Shown: one piece after another, positions 10,212-21,223 of the stretch
Layout: each line of letters begins with the position of its first letter
Position numbering within the stretch: position 1 is the first letter of the stretch
Assembly: GCA_024803745.1 (NCBI GenBank)
Contig: JANJXV010000025.1
Location: 18,764,610-18,828,609, forward strand
Direction of reading: 5' to 3'
DNA: 64,000 nt
Source: Megascapheus bottae
Taxonomy: Eukaryota; Chordata; Mammalia; Rodentia; Geomyidae
The notes under the pieces: generated by a model
Database searches by the model: none
The model's input: only the letters and a program-made list of their open reading frames with translations
Told to the model about the DNA's origin: nothing
Made by a program: the position numbers and the translations under genes

Positions 10212-10594
10212 TAAAGGGCACCAACCACCATTGGAGGTGCAAAAGCCTGATTCTACTTCATTCCCAACGAAGCTTGGCAGGAGGGGTGGGGTTTGGCTGT
10301 AGCTGGCACAGTGGAAGGGAACCTCTGTCCATTCTGGGGAGATGGTCCAGTGCCCCTTGTGTGCATCAGCTCCCCCTCCATCATCCCCAGAGGAGGCCTT
10401 CCTGCCATGAGGTTTGTGGAGAGGACAGACAGATTTGCCCTGGCAGACAGACAGCCTGACTAGTGTTCTCTGAAAATCTTTAGTTCTCTCTGGTCCATCT
10501 TAATGGGGGAAAAAAAAGACAGAGAGAAATAGAATGAAGAAAAATTAAAAGAATAATAATTAAAAGAAAAGGGAGAGAGAAGGCAAAGCCGCAC

Positions 10595-10596
<2 letters not shown>
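10211..10596. other. Unique DNA
   Basis: No repeat or gene recognised. Confidence 0.4.

Positions 10597-10653
<57 letters not shown>
10597..10653. repeat. (GAAA)n microsatellite
   Basis: About 14 AAAG units, all purine on the + strand. Confidence 0.95.
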
Positions 10654-11174
10654 CAAGCAGAGCACCCTACATCGTGGAGATTGTGGACAGTTTGGCAGGG
10701 AAACGGAAGATGAGTCATTGCTAAGCTCTGGTTGCATAATCTAACCCCCCCCCCCCATGGCTGGCAGGAGAATGAAACTAGGAAACGCTTGCAATGACAT
10801 TTAATAGCACAAAGGAAGCCTGCACAACATTTGTGCAAGGCCACCCCCTCCAAAAAAAAAAAAAGAAAATAGTGGCTCTCCAGGCCTGCCATGTGCAACT
10901 GTACCTCCCTCGAAATACCCGCCTCGTGCATTGTGTGTGGCGCATGTCCCCAGACCACCTGCAGCCTGATTCAGTTGCTTTGGAGTCAGCTAGGGTCTAG
11001 TGTAGGCCTACTGTGCATCAGGCTCTGGGCTACAGGCAGAGGGAGGAAAGACAGGACTGGGGAAAAGGACTTTGAGGAAAGTGGGACAGGACCAGGAAGT
11101 ATACCTGGAGCCACGTGAGGGGTGTGGGTGTCTGGGGGGGGAGTCAGATTCCAGTATGGCCCCCCACTCTCCTG
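10654..11174. other. Unique DNA
   Basis: Contains a C run near 10744-10756 and an A run near 10852; no gene recognised. Confidence 0.4.
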
Positions 11175-11379
11175 AGTCACGTCCTCGTCTTCTTTCCTTC
11201 TCCTTTCTTCTCCTCTTCCTACCTTTCCTCTTTCTCTACTTCCCGCCTTCCTTCTTTCCTTTTCTTCTTTCTCTGTTCTTTCCTCCTCTTTGTCCTTTTC
11301 CTCTTCCTTTCTTTCCTCTTCCTCTCCTCTCCTTTCTTCTTCTCTTCCTTAACTCCCTCCCTTTTTCCTATTCTTTCCA
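11175..11379. repeat. Polypyrimidine tract
   Basis: About 200 bases almost wholly C/T (TTCC, CTTTC units). The long pyrimidine-coded ORFs over it are artefacts. Confidence 0.88.
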
Positions 11380-11563
11380 TGTCAATCCTGGGTTTGAACT
11401 CAGGGCCTGGGGCTGTCCTTCCGCTGAAGGCTAGTGTTTTATCACTTGAGCCACAGCTCCACTTCTGGCCTTTTCGTTTTTCTTTTTCTTCAGTTAATTG
11501 GTGGTAAGACTTTCAGGCTGGCTTTGATCTGCAAGTCTCAGATCTCAGCCTTTTGAGTAGCTA
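11380..11563 (-). mobile_element. B1-Geo SINE, head truncated
   Basis: GTCAATCCTGGGTTTGAACTC, CACTTGAGCCACAGCTCCAC, CAGTTAATTGGTGGTAAG, TTTTGAGTAGCTA; flanked on both sides by CT-rich DNA. Confidence 0.82.
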
Positions 11564-11663
11564 GCTCTTCCTTCTCTCCTTCTTCCTCCTCCTTCTCTTC
11601 TTTTTTCTCCTCCCCATTTTCCTTCTCCTCCTTTCCCCTTTTCTTCTCCTCTTCCTTCACCTC
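11564..11663. repeat. Polypyrimidine tract
   Basis: CTT/CCT-rich continuation after the SINE. Confidence 0.8.
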
Positions 11664-11761
11664 TCAGCCTTGATATGTATGAAGACACAGAGCCCGCTGC
11701 TCAAATAACACAGGTGAGTAGAGTGGAGCAGATTCTATGCAGCAGCAAAGCTCACTGGAAG

Positions 11762-11764
<3 letters not shown>

Positions 11765-11813
<49 letters not shown>
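11765..11813. repeat. (TC)n microsatellite
   Basis: About 24 TC units, uninterrupted. Confidence 0.96.
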
Positions 11814-11817
<4 letters not shown>

Positions 11818-12250
11818 ATGTGTATCTAAGTGTGTGGGAGGTGGGGTGAGTCTCTTTTCACTATTACCGCCTTCTCCACCTACCCTCGGCACATTCACAG
11901 ATGAGAAGGCTGAGCTGGGAGAAAGGAAGGGTTAATCCTGGAATGAGTTTTAAAGGGTACATGGGAGTTTACTGAGAGGACTTGGGGACGCAGTTGTCGT
12001 GCAGGCAATGGTCATAGGAGATACAGCATGAATATGCTGACGAAAGATGTTCAGGAAACAGGAAATAGCTCCGGCAGAGAGCCAGGCTGAGAGTGAACGG
12101 ACAGGAGGAGAGAGGAGTGGGAGGGAGCCTAACTCTGTCTCCCCTGACTTCTGGCATGTCCAATCTGGCATAGGCCCAACAGCCAGGAAGCCCCAGGCCT
12201 GGCCCTGAGCACTGGTTGTCCTGGTGAGCCATTTCTTAGGGAATATTTTT
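11814..12250. other. Unique DNA
   Basis: No recognised element; short antisense ORFs lack known domains. Confidence 0.4.
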
Positions 12251-12455
12251 TGTTTTTTTTTTTTTTTTTGCCAGTTGCAAGCCTTGAGCTCAGGGCCTGA
12301 GCACTGTCCTTGGACTTTCTCAAGGCTAGAGCTCTACCACTTGAGCCCCAGCACCATTTCCAGCTTTTTTCTACATATGTGGTACCAAGGAATTGAACCC
12401 GGGTCTTTGTGCATGCTAGGCAAGCACTCGACCACTAGGCCAACCTCCTGGCCCC
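12251..12455 (-). mobile_element. IDL-Geo SINE
   Basis: Poly-T then GCCAGTTGCAAGCCTTGAGC to CTAGGCCAACCTCCTGGCCC; complete dimer with few changes. Confidence 0.9.
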
Positions 12456-12574
12456 CAAATGTAGGTTTTCTTTCCACTTTGGTTTCTAAGTGTGTACTCT
12501 GGCTACTCCGAGCTCCACACTTCCTCCAATCTTATTTGCTCTGCCATTTTTCCAATGCTCTGCACTGCCAGCCT

Positions 12575-12740
12575 TTTCACTCTCCCTTCCCTTCCCCTCC
12601 ATTCTTCTCTATTCTCTTCTCTATCTTCTCTTGCCCTTTCATTTATCCCTCTCTCCTTCCTTTTTCCTCCTTCTTCTCTTTTCCCCCTTTCTCCTCCCAC
12701 TCCTTTCCTCTACCCTCTTTCTTTCCTTCTTCCTATTTTG
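12575..12740. repeat. Polypyrimidine tract
   Basis: CTTCCC/TTCTC-rich, about 165 bases; the source of several overlapping pyrimidine-coded ORFs. Confidence 0.85.
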
Positions 12741-12801
12741 ACTTAGTGACATAGACATTAGTAATTTAATAAGTAGAATACGTTTTAAAACAAGTGCAGC
12801 A

Positions 12802-13027
12802 GGGCCACTGGTGGCTTACACCTGTAACCCTAGCTACTCAGGAGGCTGAGCTATGAGGATTGAGGTTCGAAGCCAACCTGGGCAAGAACGTCTGTGAGTC
12901 TCTTATCTCCAGTTAGCCACCAAAACAGCCAGAAGTAGAGCTGTGGCTCAAGTGGTAGAGTGCTAGAATGGAGCAAAAAAGTGAAGGGGCAGAGCCCAAG
13001 CCCTGCATTCAAGCCCAGGACTGGTGC
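12802..13027 (+). mobile_element. B1-Geo SINE
   Basis: GGGCCACTGGTGGCTTACAC, CTCCAGTTAGCCACCAAAAC, CTGTGGCTCAAGTGGTAGAG, CCCAGGACTGGTG, then a CA-rich end. Confidence 0.88.
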
Positions 13028-14077
13028 ATATGTGCATATCCCCTCCACATACACACACATGAAACCCTCAAAAACCAAATGCAAAGAATTGCAGAAATTC
13101 CGTGAGCTCCCCTATTTAGTAAACGACGTTAGAAAGGTATGTATGAAAAACCAGAGTTGTGAGTGACATAATAATATGTATAGCTGAATAGTGGCATAAC
13201 AAGTCAGTCATCTTTCCCTGGATAATCTGTTTCCTAAATGCGCACAGAAAACACATCTCACTCTAATAAACCCTGACTGTTCTAATATTAGCTTATGTTA
13301 GTTATATGAAGTGGGAGAGATTTCACTGTTACCTTTCTACGCATGAAGCCATTACTTTTATGATACAGACAGGTTTTGTGTACATTTTAGTTAAAATTTG
13401 ATTTACTATGTACTACACTTTTAAACATTTTCATGTTATACCAGGGGCCTCCCAGGTGACCAGCGGCTGAGAACATGGTAAGGGCAGAGTGCCAGAGGAG
13501 GACGAGAGGTGAGATCAGAGGGCAGAGCAGTGAAGAGGACAGAGCAGGTGTTGGGGCTGTTTGGAAGTAGCCATTATTTTCCAGTGGAGGCTTTCTGGAT
13601 GTCACAGGGGCACACAGCCTGGTGTCCCTTGTGTCCCCTTCCTTAGTTTTCTGTCCCCTTTCTTTCTTGTGGTGGGCTCTGTAGATTCCCTTCTTATCCA
13701 CTCTAGAGCTTTTGGGTCCCCCAAGAGAAGAGGGCTGATCATAAATAACACAACTCCTTTGTGAGCTGGTCTGTCTCCAGAGCTGGTCTGTCTATTTCCC
13801 ACAACGCCCTTATAGCTGTGGATTTGTAATTTACAGGCAAGGAGTTGTGGGTCCTACAGAGAAGAACTGGCTGAGCTAGAACTTGAGGTCAGGCCGCTGT
13901 GATCTTTGGACTGTTTCTCCGAAGCCCCCCGTGGAGATCGCGCTGGGGGAGTTGTTGTGTTTAATCAGCTTCCCCCTGACACCACCCACTGGTGATTTTC
14001 CCTCGTAGGTGTTCTGTACTTTGTACCACACCCTGGACATACAGAAAAGCTTGAAAAAAAAAAGGAGAAGGAGGAGA
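13028..14077. other. Unique intergenic DNA, about 1 kb
   Basis: No gene recognised. A weak antisense MIR-like segment may lie near 13800-13890. Confidence 0.45.
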
Positions 14078-14318
14078 GACAGTTAGACACCTGTGGTTCA
14101 TGACTGATATCCTAGCTATTCAGGAGGCTGAGATCTGAGAATCACAGTTCAAAGCCAGCCCAGGCAGAAAAGTCCCTGTGAGACTCATCCAATCAACCAC
14201 TCAAACACTCCAAAGGGCACTGTGGCTCAAGGGGCAGAGTGCTAGCCTTGAGCACAAATTGGCTCAGGGGCAGTGCTCAGGCCCTGAGTTCAAGCCCCCC
14301 CCCCAACTGACAAAAAAA
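14078..14318 (+). mobile_element. B1-Geo SINE
   Basis: ATCCTAGCTATTCAGGAGGC, deleted middle, GCACTGTGGCTCAAGGGGCAGAG, GGCCCTGAGTTCAAGCCC then C and A runs. Confidence 0.86.
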
Positions 14319-14639
14319 ATTAGGATGCTAAAGAAAGGGATAAGATACTTTCCCAGGGTAGGAGCATGCGCAGAAGTCTGCAAGTGAGAAACACAGGCCT
14401 CAGAGCTAGTGCTCTGAGTGGAGATCTGGAGGCCTGAGCAGAGATCAAGGACATCCAGGTGTCTGGAGCTGTGTGTCCCCAGGAAGACTAGAAGGTGGTA
14501 AGGTGTCTCTGTCCTGTGAAGGCACTGGGACTTGATCCTGAGCTGCTGGAGGATGGGAATGATGGTTCATGGAGGGCAGATTCCTGTGTGAGTTGAGCTC
14601 TGATCCCTGCCTTTCACAAAGGCATCTGTGACAGCAGGG
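14319..14639. other. Unique DNA
   Basis: No recognised repeat or coding region. Confidence 0.4.
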
Positions 14640-14790
14640 ACCACACACAGAGCCCTGCCGCCAGATCTCCATGACCGTGACCTTCAGCAAGTCACTTCCT
14701 CTCTTGGGACTCAGTTTCCTCACCCACAAGCCCCGAAGAGGACACCAGATGGCCACTTGGGGCCTTGCCAGCTCTCAGAGTCTAAGGAAG
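14640..14790 (+). mobile_element. MIR remnant
   Basis: ACCTTCAGCAAGTCACTTCC followed by TCTTGGGACTCAGTTTCCTC is the conserved MIR core in sense orientation. Confidence 0.75.
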
Positions 14791-14969
14791 AAACTATGGT
14801 CCCTAAAGGGGGAGCCGTGACCTGATCACCTGTGGCTATCTGACGCCTCAGACAACAGGGATCTCAGGACAGGGTGGACTGGAGAGAGAAATTGGGGAGC
14901 TTGTGGAATGACATTTAAAGGCCTACATCATCTCATATAGTCTTAAGGCTGTGTGTGTGGGGGGGTGTG

Positions 14970-15190
14970 GGTGTAGTAGGGTTTAAACTCAGAACTGGAT
15001 TCTGTCCCTTAGTTTTTTTTTTTTTTTCCTGCTTCAAGCTGGTGCTCTACCACTTAAACCATACCTCTATTTCTGGATTTTTGCTGGCTCATGGGAAATA
15101 GGAGTCTTATGGACTTTCCTGCCAGGTCTGGCTTCAAACTGTGATCCTCAGATCTCTCAGCTTCCTGACTAGCTAGGGTTACAGGCATGT
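14970..15190 (-). mobile_element. B1-Geo SINE, diverged
   Basis: GGGTTTAAACTCAGAACTGG, T-run, GGTGCTCTACCACTTAAACC, CTTCCTGACTAGCTAGGGTTACAGGC. Confidence 0.8.
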
Positions 15191-15194
15191 GTGC

Positions 15195-15355
15195 ATCTCT
15201 TCATCTTAGTATTTATCATTGCTAGAGGAACATATTTATTTATTGTCTGTCTCCCCAGCTACAATGGAAATTCATTACCACAGAGATCTAGTATTCTGTT
15301 CATGGTTGAATTCTCAGTGCCAAGAACATTGCCTGGGTGTTCCCAGTGTCTTTCA
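15195..15355 (+). mobile_element. L2 3'-end remnant
   Basis: TTTATTGTCTGTCTCCCCAG then GAATTCTCAGTGCCAAGAAC and ATTGCCTGG follow the order of the L2 3' terminus. Confidence 0.6.
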
Positions 15356-15654
15356 CATGAATTAAAAAAAATAAAAATTAAACTTAAATTAAAAAAATAA
15401 ACTTCAAAAGGCCTCATGTGTAAAGTACAACAGAGACTTGAATGCATGCACCATCTGCCTGCTAATAAGCAAGTGGAGTTAGAGGAGGTTCAGGCCCCTC
15501 TGTACTCCAGAAAAGCTTTGCTATGACCCAAAGTTCCTTGCAAATCACAGCCTCCCCGACCCCTTTTTTACACAAGCAGAACATGAGGCAGTGAACAGCA
15601 GAGACAAGAGATGAACTCACCCTGTCCCCAGACTTTTGTTCCTACTAGTATACC
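15356..15654. other. Unique DNA
   Basis: A/T-rich start, then unrecognised sequence; possible MIR scrap near 15575-15650. Confidence 0.4.
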
Positions 15655-15868
15655 TTTTTGCTGGGTTAGATAGTGCATGCCTGTAATCTTAGTTACTCAG
15701 ACGTGGAGGAAGAAGGATCTTGTGTTTAAAGGCAGCTGGGACAAAGATGATGACGCCCTGACTCTAAAACAAAATACCAACCAGGGGGCTAGTGGTGTAG
15801 CTTAAATGGTACAGTGTTTGGCTAGCAAGTGTTCAAACCTGAGAGAGAGAGAAAGAGAGGGGGGAAAG
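15655..15868 (+). mobile_element. B1-dID-type dimeric SINE
   Basis: B1-like left part (AGTGCATGCCTGTAATCTTA) followed by an ID-like right part (GGGCTAGTGGTGTAGCTTAA, ATGGTACAGTG, GTTCAAACCT). This right half is not the Geo tail. Confidence 0.65.
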
Positions 15869-15946
15869 CAAAATGCCCCAACTATTTGACCCAGGGTATT
15901 CTGAGACCTCAGGGTCTCCCTTGAAAGTTGCCTTTACAAACAAGTC

Positions 15947-16178
15947 TAGAGCTGGGCGCCTGTAGCTCAAGCCTGTAACTACTCAGGAGGCTGAGATCTG
16001 AGGATCATGGTTCAAAGCCAGCCTAGGCATGAAAGTCCATGAGACTCTTATCTCTAACAAACTACCAGAAAACCAGAAGTGGTGCTGTGGCTCAAAGTGG
16101 CAAAGTGCTTAGCCTTGAGCTGAAGAGCTCAGGGACAATGTCCAGGCCTAGAATTCAAGCCCCATGACTAAAAATAAA
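15947..16178 (+). mobile_element. B1-Geo SINE, well preserved
   Basis: CTGGGCGCCTGTAGCTCAAG, TCTCTAACAAACTACCAG, GTGGCTCAAAGTGGCAAAGTG, GAATTCAAGCCCCATGACTA, A-rich end. Confidence 0.88.
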
Positions 16179-16189
16179 ATAAAACAAGT

Positions 16190-17190
16190 TCCCAGAAAAG
16201 ATTCCTCTTCACACTGTTGGTGGGACAGTAAGTGTAACCACTCTGGAAGACAGTTTGGAGATGCTTCAAAGAACTAAATGTAGAACTGCCCTGTGATCCA
16301 GCTATACCACACTTGGGCATTTATCCAAAAGATTACAAATCAGGATACCATAAAGACACCTGCACATCCATGTTCATGGAAGCACTATTCACAATGGCCA
16401 ACTTATGGAAAAAACCTAGATGCTCTACAATGGATGAGTGGATCAAGAAAATGTGATATGTATATTCTATAACTTATATATATGTAGATATACTTTTATT
16501 CATTTATGAGGAAGAATAATATTCTGTCATCTGTAGAGAAATGGATGGCCCTGGAGGTCAGTTAGGCTCAGAGAGACAAACAGCTTATGTTTTCTTTCTA
16601 TTTCGTTAGATCTAAATTATAAACATGTATGAAAACATATACAGGGCCATACACATATACACACAACCACATTGACTAAAATGTAGTATATGCAGGGGAG
16701 GGTTACAATGATGTAACGCCTTTGAACAAATCACACTGTAATAAAATGAATAGCAGGAAGTTGAAATGTGTATTGCCAGAAGGGAGGGGCGAAAAGGGGA
16801 GGAATGACAGACAAATGGAGAGAGGACGGTGAGAAAATGTAGCCATATGATTTAGTGTACAGGGCTCAGAACGTGGCTTAGTGATAGAGTGCTTGCCTAG
16901 CATGAGTGAAGCCTGGGTTCGATTCCTTAATACCATGTACATAGAAAAAGCAGAGGTGGCACTGTGGCTTAAGTGGTGGAGTGCTAGTCTCAAGCAAAAG
17001 AAGCTCAGGGACAGAGCCCAGGCCCTGAGTTCAAGCCCTAGGACTGGGGAATGAAAGATTCAATGTACATATGTGATAGTGGAATCGTGGGACTTGAGGC
17101 AATGAGGCAGGGGGGAGAGAAAGGCGGGAGCAGTGACAGTGGTCCAGATATTCTGTACCCATAAACTGACATGTTGAATCAAAACGCTTT
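16190..17190 (+). mobile_element. L1 3' end (ORF2 C-terminal remnant and 3' UTR), interrupted by a SINE
   Basis: CACACTGTTGGTGGGACAGT, CCAGCTATACCACACTTGGG and CACTATTCACAATGGCC are hallmark L1 ORF2 3'-end sequence; the frame is broken by small indels. A 3' UTR-like part follows, split by the IDL-Geo at 16864 and continuing to about 17190. Heavily 5' truncated and not active. Confidence 0.88.
16864..17053 (+). mobile_element. IDL-Geo SINE inside the L1
   Basis: GCTCAGAACGTGGCTTAGTG, GCATGAGTGAAGCCTGGGTTCGATTCC, CTGTGGCTTAAGTGGTGGAG, CCTGAGTTCAAGCCCTAGGACTGG; younger than the L1 it splits. Confidence 0.9.
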
Positions 17191-17262
17191 TTGAGGAATC
17201 GAACCCAGGTCTGTGTGCATGCTAGGCAAGCACTCTACTACTAGGCCAAACTCCCAGCCCTT
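17191..17262 (-). mobile_element. IDL head fragment
   Basis: GAGGAATCGAACCCAGGTCT to GGCCAAACTCCCAGCCC: only the tRNA-Ala-like half of an IDL-Geo. Confidence 0.85.
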
Positions 17263-17791
17263 ACCTGGGCATTCTTAAGAAGCAGCAGCTATAAAGCAGA
17301 AGGAAATAAATTGAGTTTTTATCAATGGAACCTTCCATTACCCAGAAAATTTCCTTAAGTCCCCTACTCCCTGACTTAGTAGGCTATTGACTGAAATATA
17401 CATTTTCAACCTCTGGTGTCAGAGGAGTGGAAAGGGGAAAAATCCCAAATCGACCCAGAAACAAAAACAACTTGCTGGAGTTTTACACCCTCTGATAGAT
17501 TTTTTTTTGGGGGGGGGAGAATAAATTACTTAAATAAGTAAAATGACTAAGTTTCAGCCTGAAGGGAAAAAAAAAGTGTGGCTAGGCTATAAAAATGTCA
17601 AGTGTCCAAGGACTTCTCATGGAAAACTCCAAAAAATTGTTCAGCCAGTAGCTCAATGGGTGCTGCTCTAATTCCACAGTTTGTGCCAACCTTGGCCAGC
17701 TACTGGCTCTTGCTTCCTAGCCGGCTGTATCCTGGCTGACTGTTCCAATCAAGAAATTCCTCTCATGCTTTCAAAGGGCTTCTATTTGTAC
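17263..17791. other. Unique DNA
   Basis: No gene or repeat recognised apart from G and A runs. Confidence 0.4.
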
Positions 17792-17965
17792 AAGGCTGGT
17801 TCTCTACCACTTAAACCATATGTCTGGTTTTTTTGAGTTTTTTTTAACTAGTTAATTGAAGATAACAGTCTCTGGGGTTTGTCTGCCTGGACTGGCTTTG
17901 AACTGGGGTTCTTTCTCAGCCTTCTGAGTTGCTGGGATTACAGGCATGAGCCACCATCACCCAGC
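17792..17965 (-). mobile_element. B1-Geo SINE, 3' truncated
   Basis: CAAGGCTGGTTCTCTACCAC, TAGTTAATTGAAGATAACAG, GATTACAGGCATGAGCCACC. Confidence 0.85.
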
Positions 17966-18419
17966 TAACTTTCTATTGGTGACTGGTTGAATAAATGAAT
18001 ATGCAGTTAGCCCTTCACAAATAGGCAAGGCAGGAAGATAGGAATTGGCTTATAAGGCCTTTAGTGTCCAACAATGAGAAAGGCCATCTCTCCTAAGGAT
18101 GGGTAAATAGATGGAAGAATTAGCTTTATTAGGGCTTATCTCATCAAAGCACTGTTTATTGAACCTGGTAGAATGCCAGGCTGTGCCTGGATTGTTCAAA
18201 TTTTTCCACAGCCAGGTGGTCCCAGAGGATTTCTTCTCAAGAGAAAACATGTCTTTCCTTTGAGCCCCACAGTCTCTTTAGTCTCTCTGTTAACTAAGAT
18301 GTCAAGCTGCCTTGAGTTATTGAAAAACACAGAACATGTCTTTGTTCCTGGATATTTTGTCTGGATTCCTATCACCACAGCAAATAGCTTCCCTATTGTA
18401 AGTTTTGTTTGCCTTTGTT
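17966..18419. other. Unique DNA
   Basis: Non-repetitive, moderately AT-rich, no recognised exon. Confidence 0.4.
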
Positions 18420-18645
18420 TTTTTTTTTTAATGCTGTCCCAGGGCTTGAACTCAGGGCGTAGGTGTTGTCCCTGAGCTTGTCAAGGATTCTGTTCTACCA
18501 ACTTGAGCCACAGTTCCATTTCCAGCTTTTTTGCTGGTTAAAAAGTCCCATAGACTTTTCCGCCAGGCTTGGCTTTGAACCATGGTCCTCAGATCTCAGC
18601 CTCCTGAGTAGCTAGAATTGTGGGTATGAACCACTGGTGCCCAGA
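18420..18645 (-). mobile_element. B1-Geo SINE
   Basis: TCCCAGGGCTTGAACTCAGG, AACTTGAGCCACAGTTCCAT, deleted middle, CTCCTGAGTAGCTAGAATTG. Confidence 0.87.
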
Positions 18646-19037
18646 AAGCTTTGCTTGTTTTTGAAAGGGTATACTCTGTGTTTCTTCACATTCTCCTTTC
18701 TGGTTGCTATCTGCAAATGGAGTTTCACTGCCCCCTTAAAGGCACTTCTTGGGTAGAACATGTGTATAATATTGACATGGAAAGACTCCCAAGCTTCAGG
18801 GCTCTTTCTGAAGGGCTAACAACTCTGATTTGCAAACATACCATTTCAGTCCAGAAAGCTACAACCGACGGCTGTTGCTGCTTGCACTGAAATCACACAA
18901 ATGAGGCTGACTGCCTCAGATACCACAGAGGTCAAAGTGGCTTTCCAGGACAACGGAGGCCACATCGGGAACCACAGGGTCTCCCACCCCTTTGCTGTGG
19001 CTTCCTCTTGCTGTGTATTCAAATAAGAGTCTGGGCC
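18646..19037. other. Unique DNA
   Basis: No element recognised. Confidence 0.4.
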
Positions 19038-19262
19038 TTGTGCCAGTGGCTCATGGCTCTACTCCTAACTATTCAAGAGGCTGAGATCTGAGGATTATGG
19101 TTCAAAGCCAGCCTGCATACACAAATCTGATAAGACTCTTATGCCCAATTAATTAGCAAAAAGTCAGAAGTAGAGATACAGCTTAAGTGGTAGAGTATTA
19201 CTTTGAGTCAAAAAGTTACGGGAGAGAGCTCTGAGCCTGAAGAAAGCCCCAATATCAACATT
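19038..19262 (+). mobile_element. B1-Geo SINE, diverged
   Basis: TGTGCCAGTGGCTCATGGCT, GATTATGGTTCAAAGCCAGC, CAATTAATTAGCAAAAAGTC, then a worn tail. Confidence 0.82.
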
Positions 19263-20511
19263 TAAGAGAAAAAAGTAGTTTCTGTGTTGGGTCATGATTT
19301 CGTGGAACCTCAGTGGGGCTGGGAGGCAAAGATGGAGAGCCCTCCGTGTGTGACCCTAAGACACTAGAACGAGTCTGACCTCCTGAGGAAGGTATAGGTC
19401 CAGGCTCTCACCTGAATCAGTTTGGTGACCATGAGATATGATTTTTTTCCAGGCCTCAGTTTCCCCAGCCATACAGTGAGGGTGGTTCATGAATTACTTT
19501 GGCTTGTGTTTCCCCAGGAGCTGATCTTGAGTCAAAGATTCAAGATGAAGAGATTTTCTCAGAAGGTGAACTGAGGAGAGGAGGACAGAAGCCATCACAG
19601 GTCCTCAGGGAGGGCAGGAGTGGGGCTTTATCCATTTGGGGTATTCAGGTGCTGGAGTAGAGTATAGCCTGGGGTTATCCCGCCCTGGGGATTTTCCCAC
19701 CAGCTTCTCCATGGCCAGGGCTATTACCCAGACATGGCGACTTCCATGTCCCTTGATGGCCCCACTGGGCTTACAGATTTGGAAAGGCGAAAGCTCTCTG
19801 TGCTAGAGGTGGAGTAAAGGTATGCAGGAGTCAGTCAGGGCATCCATACATCTGCTCTAGCAGCTGAACCCTAAATCTTCTCCAGCCCCAAAGAATTGTG
19901 AATACACCCTGAGGTCTTAAAATGACCCATGAGCAAGCGGGACTATTTCCTCCCCTTCATAGAATGCTGAACTTCTAGTTATGCAGAGCGAAAACAGTGA
20001 GTTCATTTCTAATTGTTTCGAGTGAGAGATTCCCTCTCCAACCAGAGAAAGTATTTAGATTGATTGGTTGATTGATTGTCAGGCTTTCCTGCTGGTCCCC
20101 GATCTGCTCATCTTGATAATGATCCCGTCTTCCACATCATCTCCCAAGCTGGTACTGAGATACTTCCTCAACTCTTCTGTAGATAGTTTCCATAGATAGC
20201 TCTGGAATTCTGACCCCTTGTCAGAATTCCAAACTCTTTTCAAGGCTCAAACTGAGTTCACTCTCTCCAGAAAGTGCCTCCAGGACACGCTCTGGGTAGA
20301 ACTTTTCCTCTTGTCTGACATCTGTTGGTGACACACGACTAGAGGTGACTGCACATGACCTGTCACTTCTCAGAGAGGCACAGTCACTCCCACACTGCAA
20401 GAGCAGAAACCTCTTTCTCCCTGTGACCACCCCTGTCCTCTGTTTCCCAGAGAAGCAGGTAACCTGGGATAGGAAAACGTGCCATAAAGATGAGCAGTTA
20501 AGGTCTGGGAA
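19263..20511. other. SINE-free unique DNA with a MIR remnant
   Basis: About 1.25 kb without young SINEs. A MIR-like GGCCTCAGTTTCCCCAGCC occurs near 19453. No exon recognised; a regulatory role is possible but unproven. Confidence 0.45.
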
Positions 20512-20592
20512 ACAAGTATTTATTGAGCACCTGTGTACACAGATGCTGTCTACAGAACAATGAGAGTCACCCAGACATAAACCAGCCCTAGG
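20512..20592 (-). mobile_element. L2-like remnant
   Basis: AAGTATTTATTGAGCACCTG followed by an antisense L2/MIR-like order; weak. Confidence 0.45.
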
Positions 20593-20621
20593 CTAGCTGG
20601 AGGAAAGAATAGAAGTCAGAA

Positions 20622-20644
20622 TGTGTGTGTGTGTGTGTGTGTGT
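20622..20644. repeat. Short (GT)n
   Basis: About 11 GT units upstream of the SINE at 20655, on its 5' side. Confidence 0.9.
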
Positions 20645-20654
20645 ATAAAACAAT

Positions 20655-21158
20655 CCAAGGGCTGGTGGCTCACATCTGTAATCCTAGCTGATCTGGAAGC
20701 TGAAATCTGAGGACTGACACTTAAAGCCAGCCAAGGTAGGAAAGTCTGTCTTCTCTCCAATTCACCACATGCAAAAAAAGCCAGAAGTAGAGTTGTGGCT
20801 AAAAATAAAAGAGCATTAACATTAATCTTGAGCAAACAAGTAAAGGAAGCCAGGCATTGGCGGCTGGTGCCTGTAATCCTACCTACTCAGAAGGCTGAGA
20901 TCTGAGAACCATGGTTCAAAGCCAGCAGTACCAGCAGGAAAGTCCATGAGTCTCTTATCTCCAGTTAAGCACAGAAAAGCCAAAAGTGGATCTGTGGCTC
21001 AAAGTGGTATAGCATTACCCTTGAGCTATAAAAGCTCAAGGACATTGGTCAGGCCCTGAGTTCAAGCCCCATGCCTAAAAAAAATACACAACAAAACAAA
21101 ACAAAAACCCAGCAACTAAGGGATACCACCCAGGCCTTGAGTTCAAATCCTAGTACTT
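20655..21158 (+). mobile_element. B1-Geo SINE split by another B1-Geo
   Basis: The head and half of the Geo tail run 20655 to about 20848 (stopping at TTGAGCAAACAAGTAA). After the inserted copy the tail resumes near 21109 as CAGCAACTAAGGGATACCAC...GAGTTCAAATCCTAGTACTT and passes into the GC/AC tract. Confidence 0.8.
20849..21090 (+). mobile_element. Inserted B1-Geo SINE (nested)
   Basis: Complete copy from AGCCAGGCATTGGCGGCTGG to CAAGCCCCATGCCTAAAAAA, inside the Geo tail of the SINE at 20655. Confidence 0.85.
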
Positions 21159-21223
21159 GCGCGAGTGCGCGCGCACGCGCGCGCGCACACACACGCGCGC
21201 GCGCGCACACACACACACACACA
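21159..21223. repeat. (GC/AC)n alternating purine-pyrimidine tract
   Basis: Strict alternation of GCGCGC, GCACGC and ACACAC blocks at a SINE 3' end; strong Z-DNA candidate. Confidence 0.95.

Noticed and set aside
11072..11507. Ser/Leu/Phe-rich ORFs of 120-130 codons
   Set aside because: Generated by a polypyrimidine tract plus a SINE tail; every frame is open and low complexity.
12224..12754. Recurring ORF peptide with LELYHLSLSTTSGFF and MWYRGIEPGS motifs, seen at many loci
   Set aside because: It is the translation of antisense IDL-Geo SINEs (here followed by a pyrimidine tract). Similar peptides at 2653, 5046, 24909, 37770, 43245 and 47327 have the same source; no protein-coding evidence.
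16190..16620. Possible coding exon because of protein-like sequence
   Set aside because: The peptide is the L1 ORF2 C-terminal region with frame-breaking indels, not a host gene.
16864..16945. tRNA-Ala gene
   Set aside because: A and B box-like sequence is present but it is the IDL half of a SINE, fused to the Geo tail and an A-rich end; many similar copies exist in the window.
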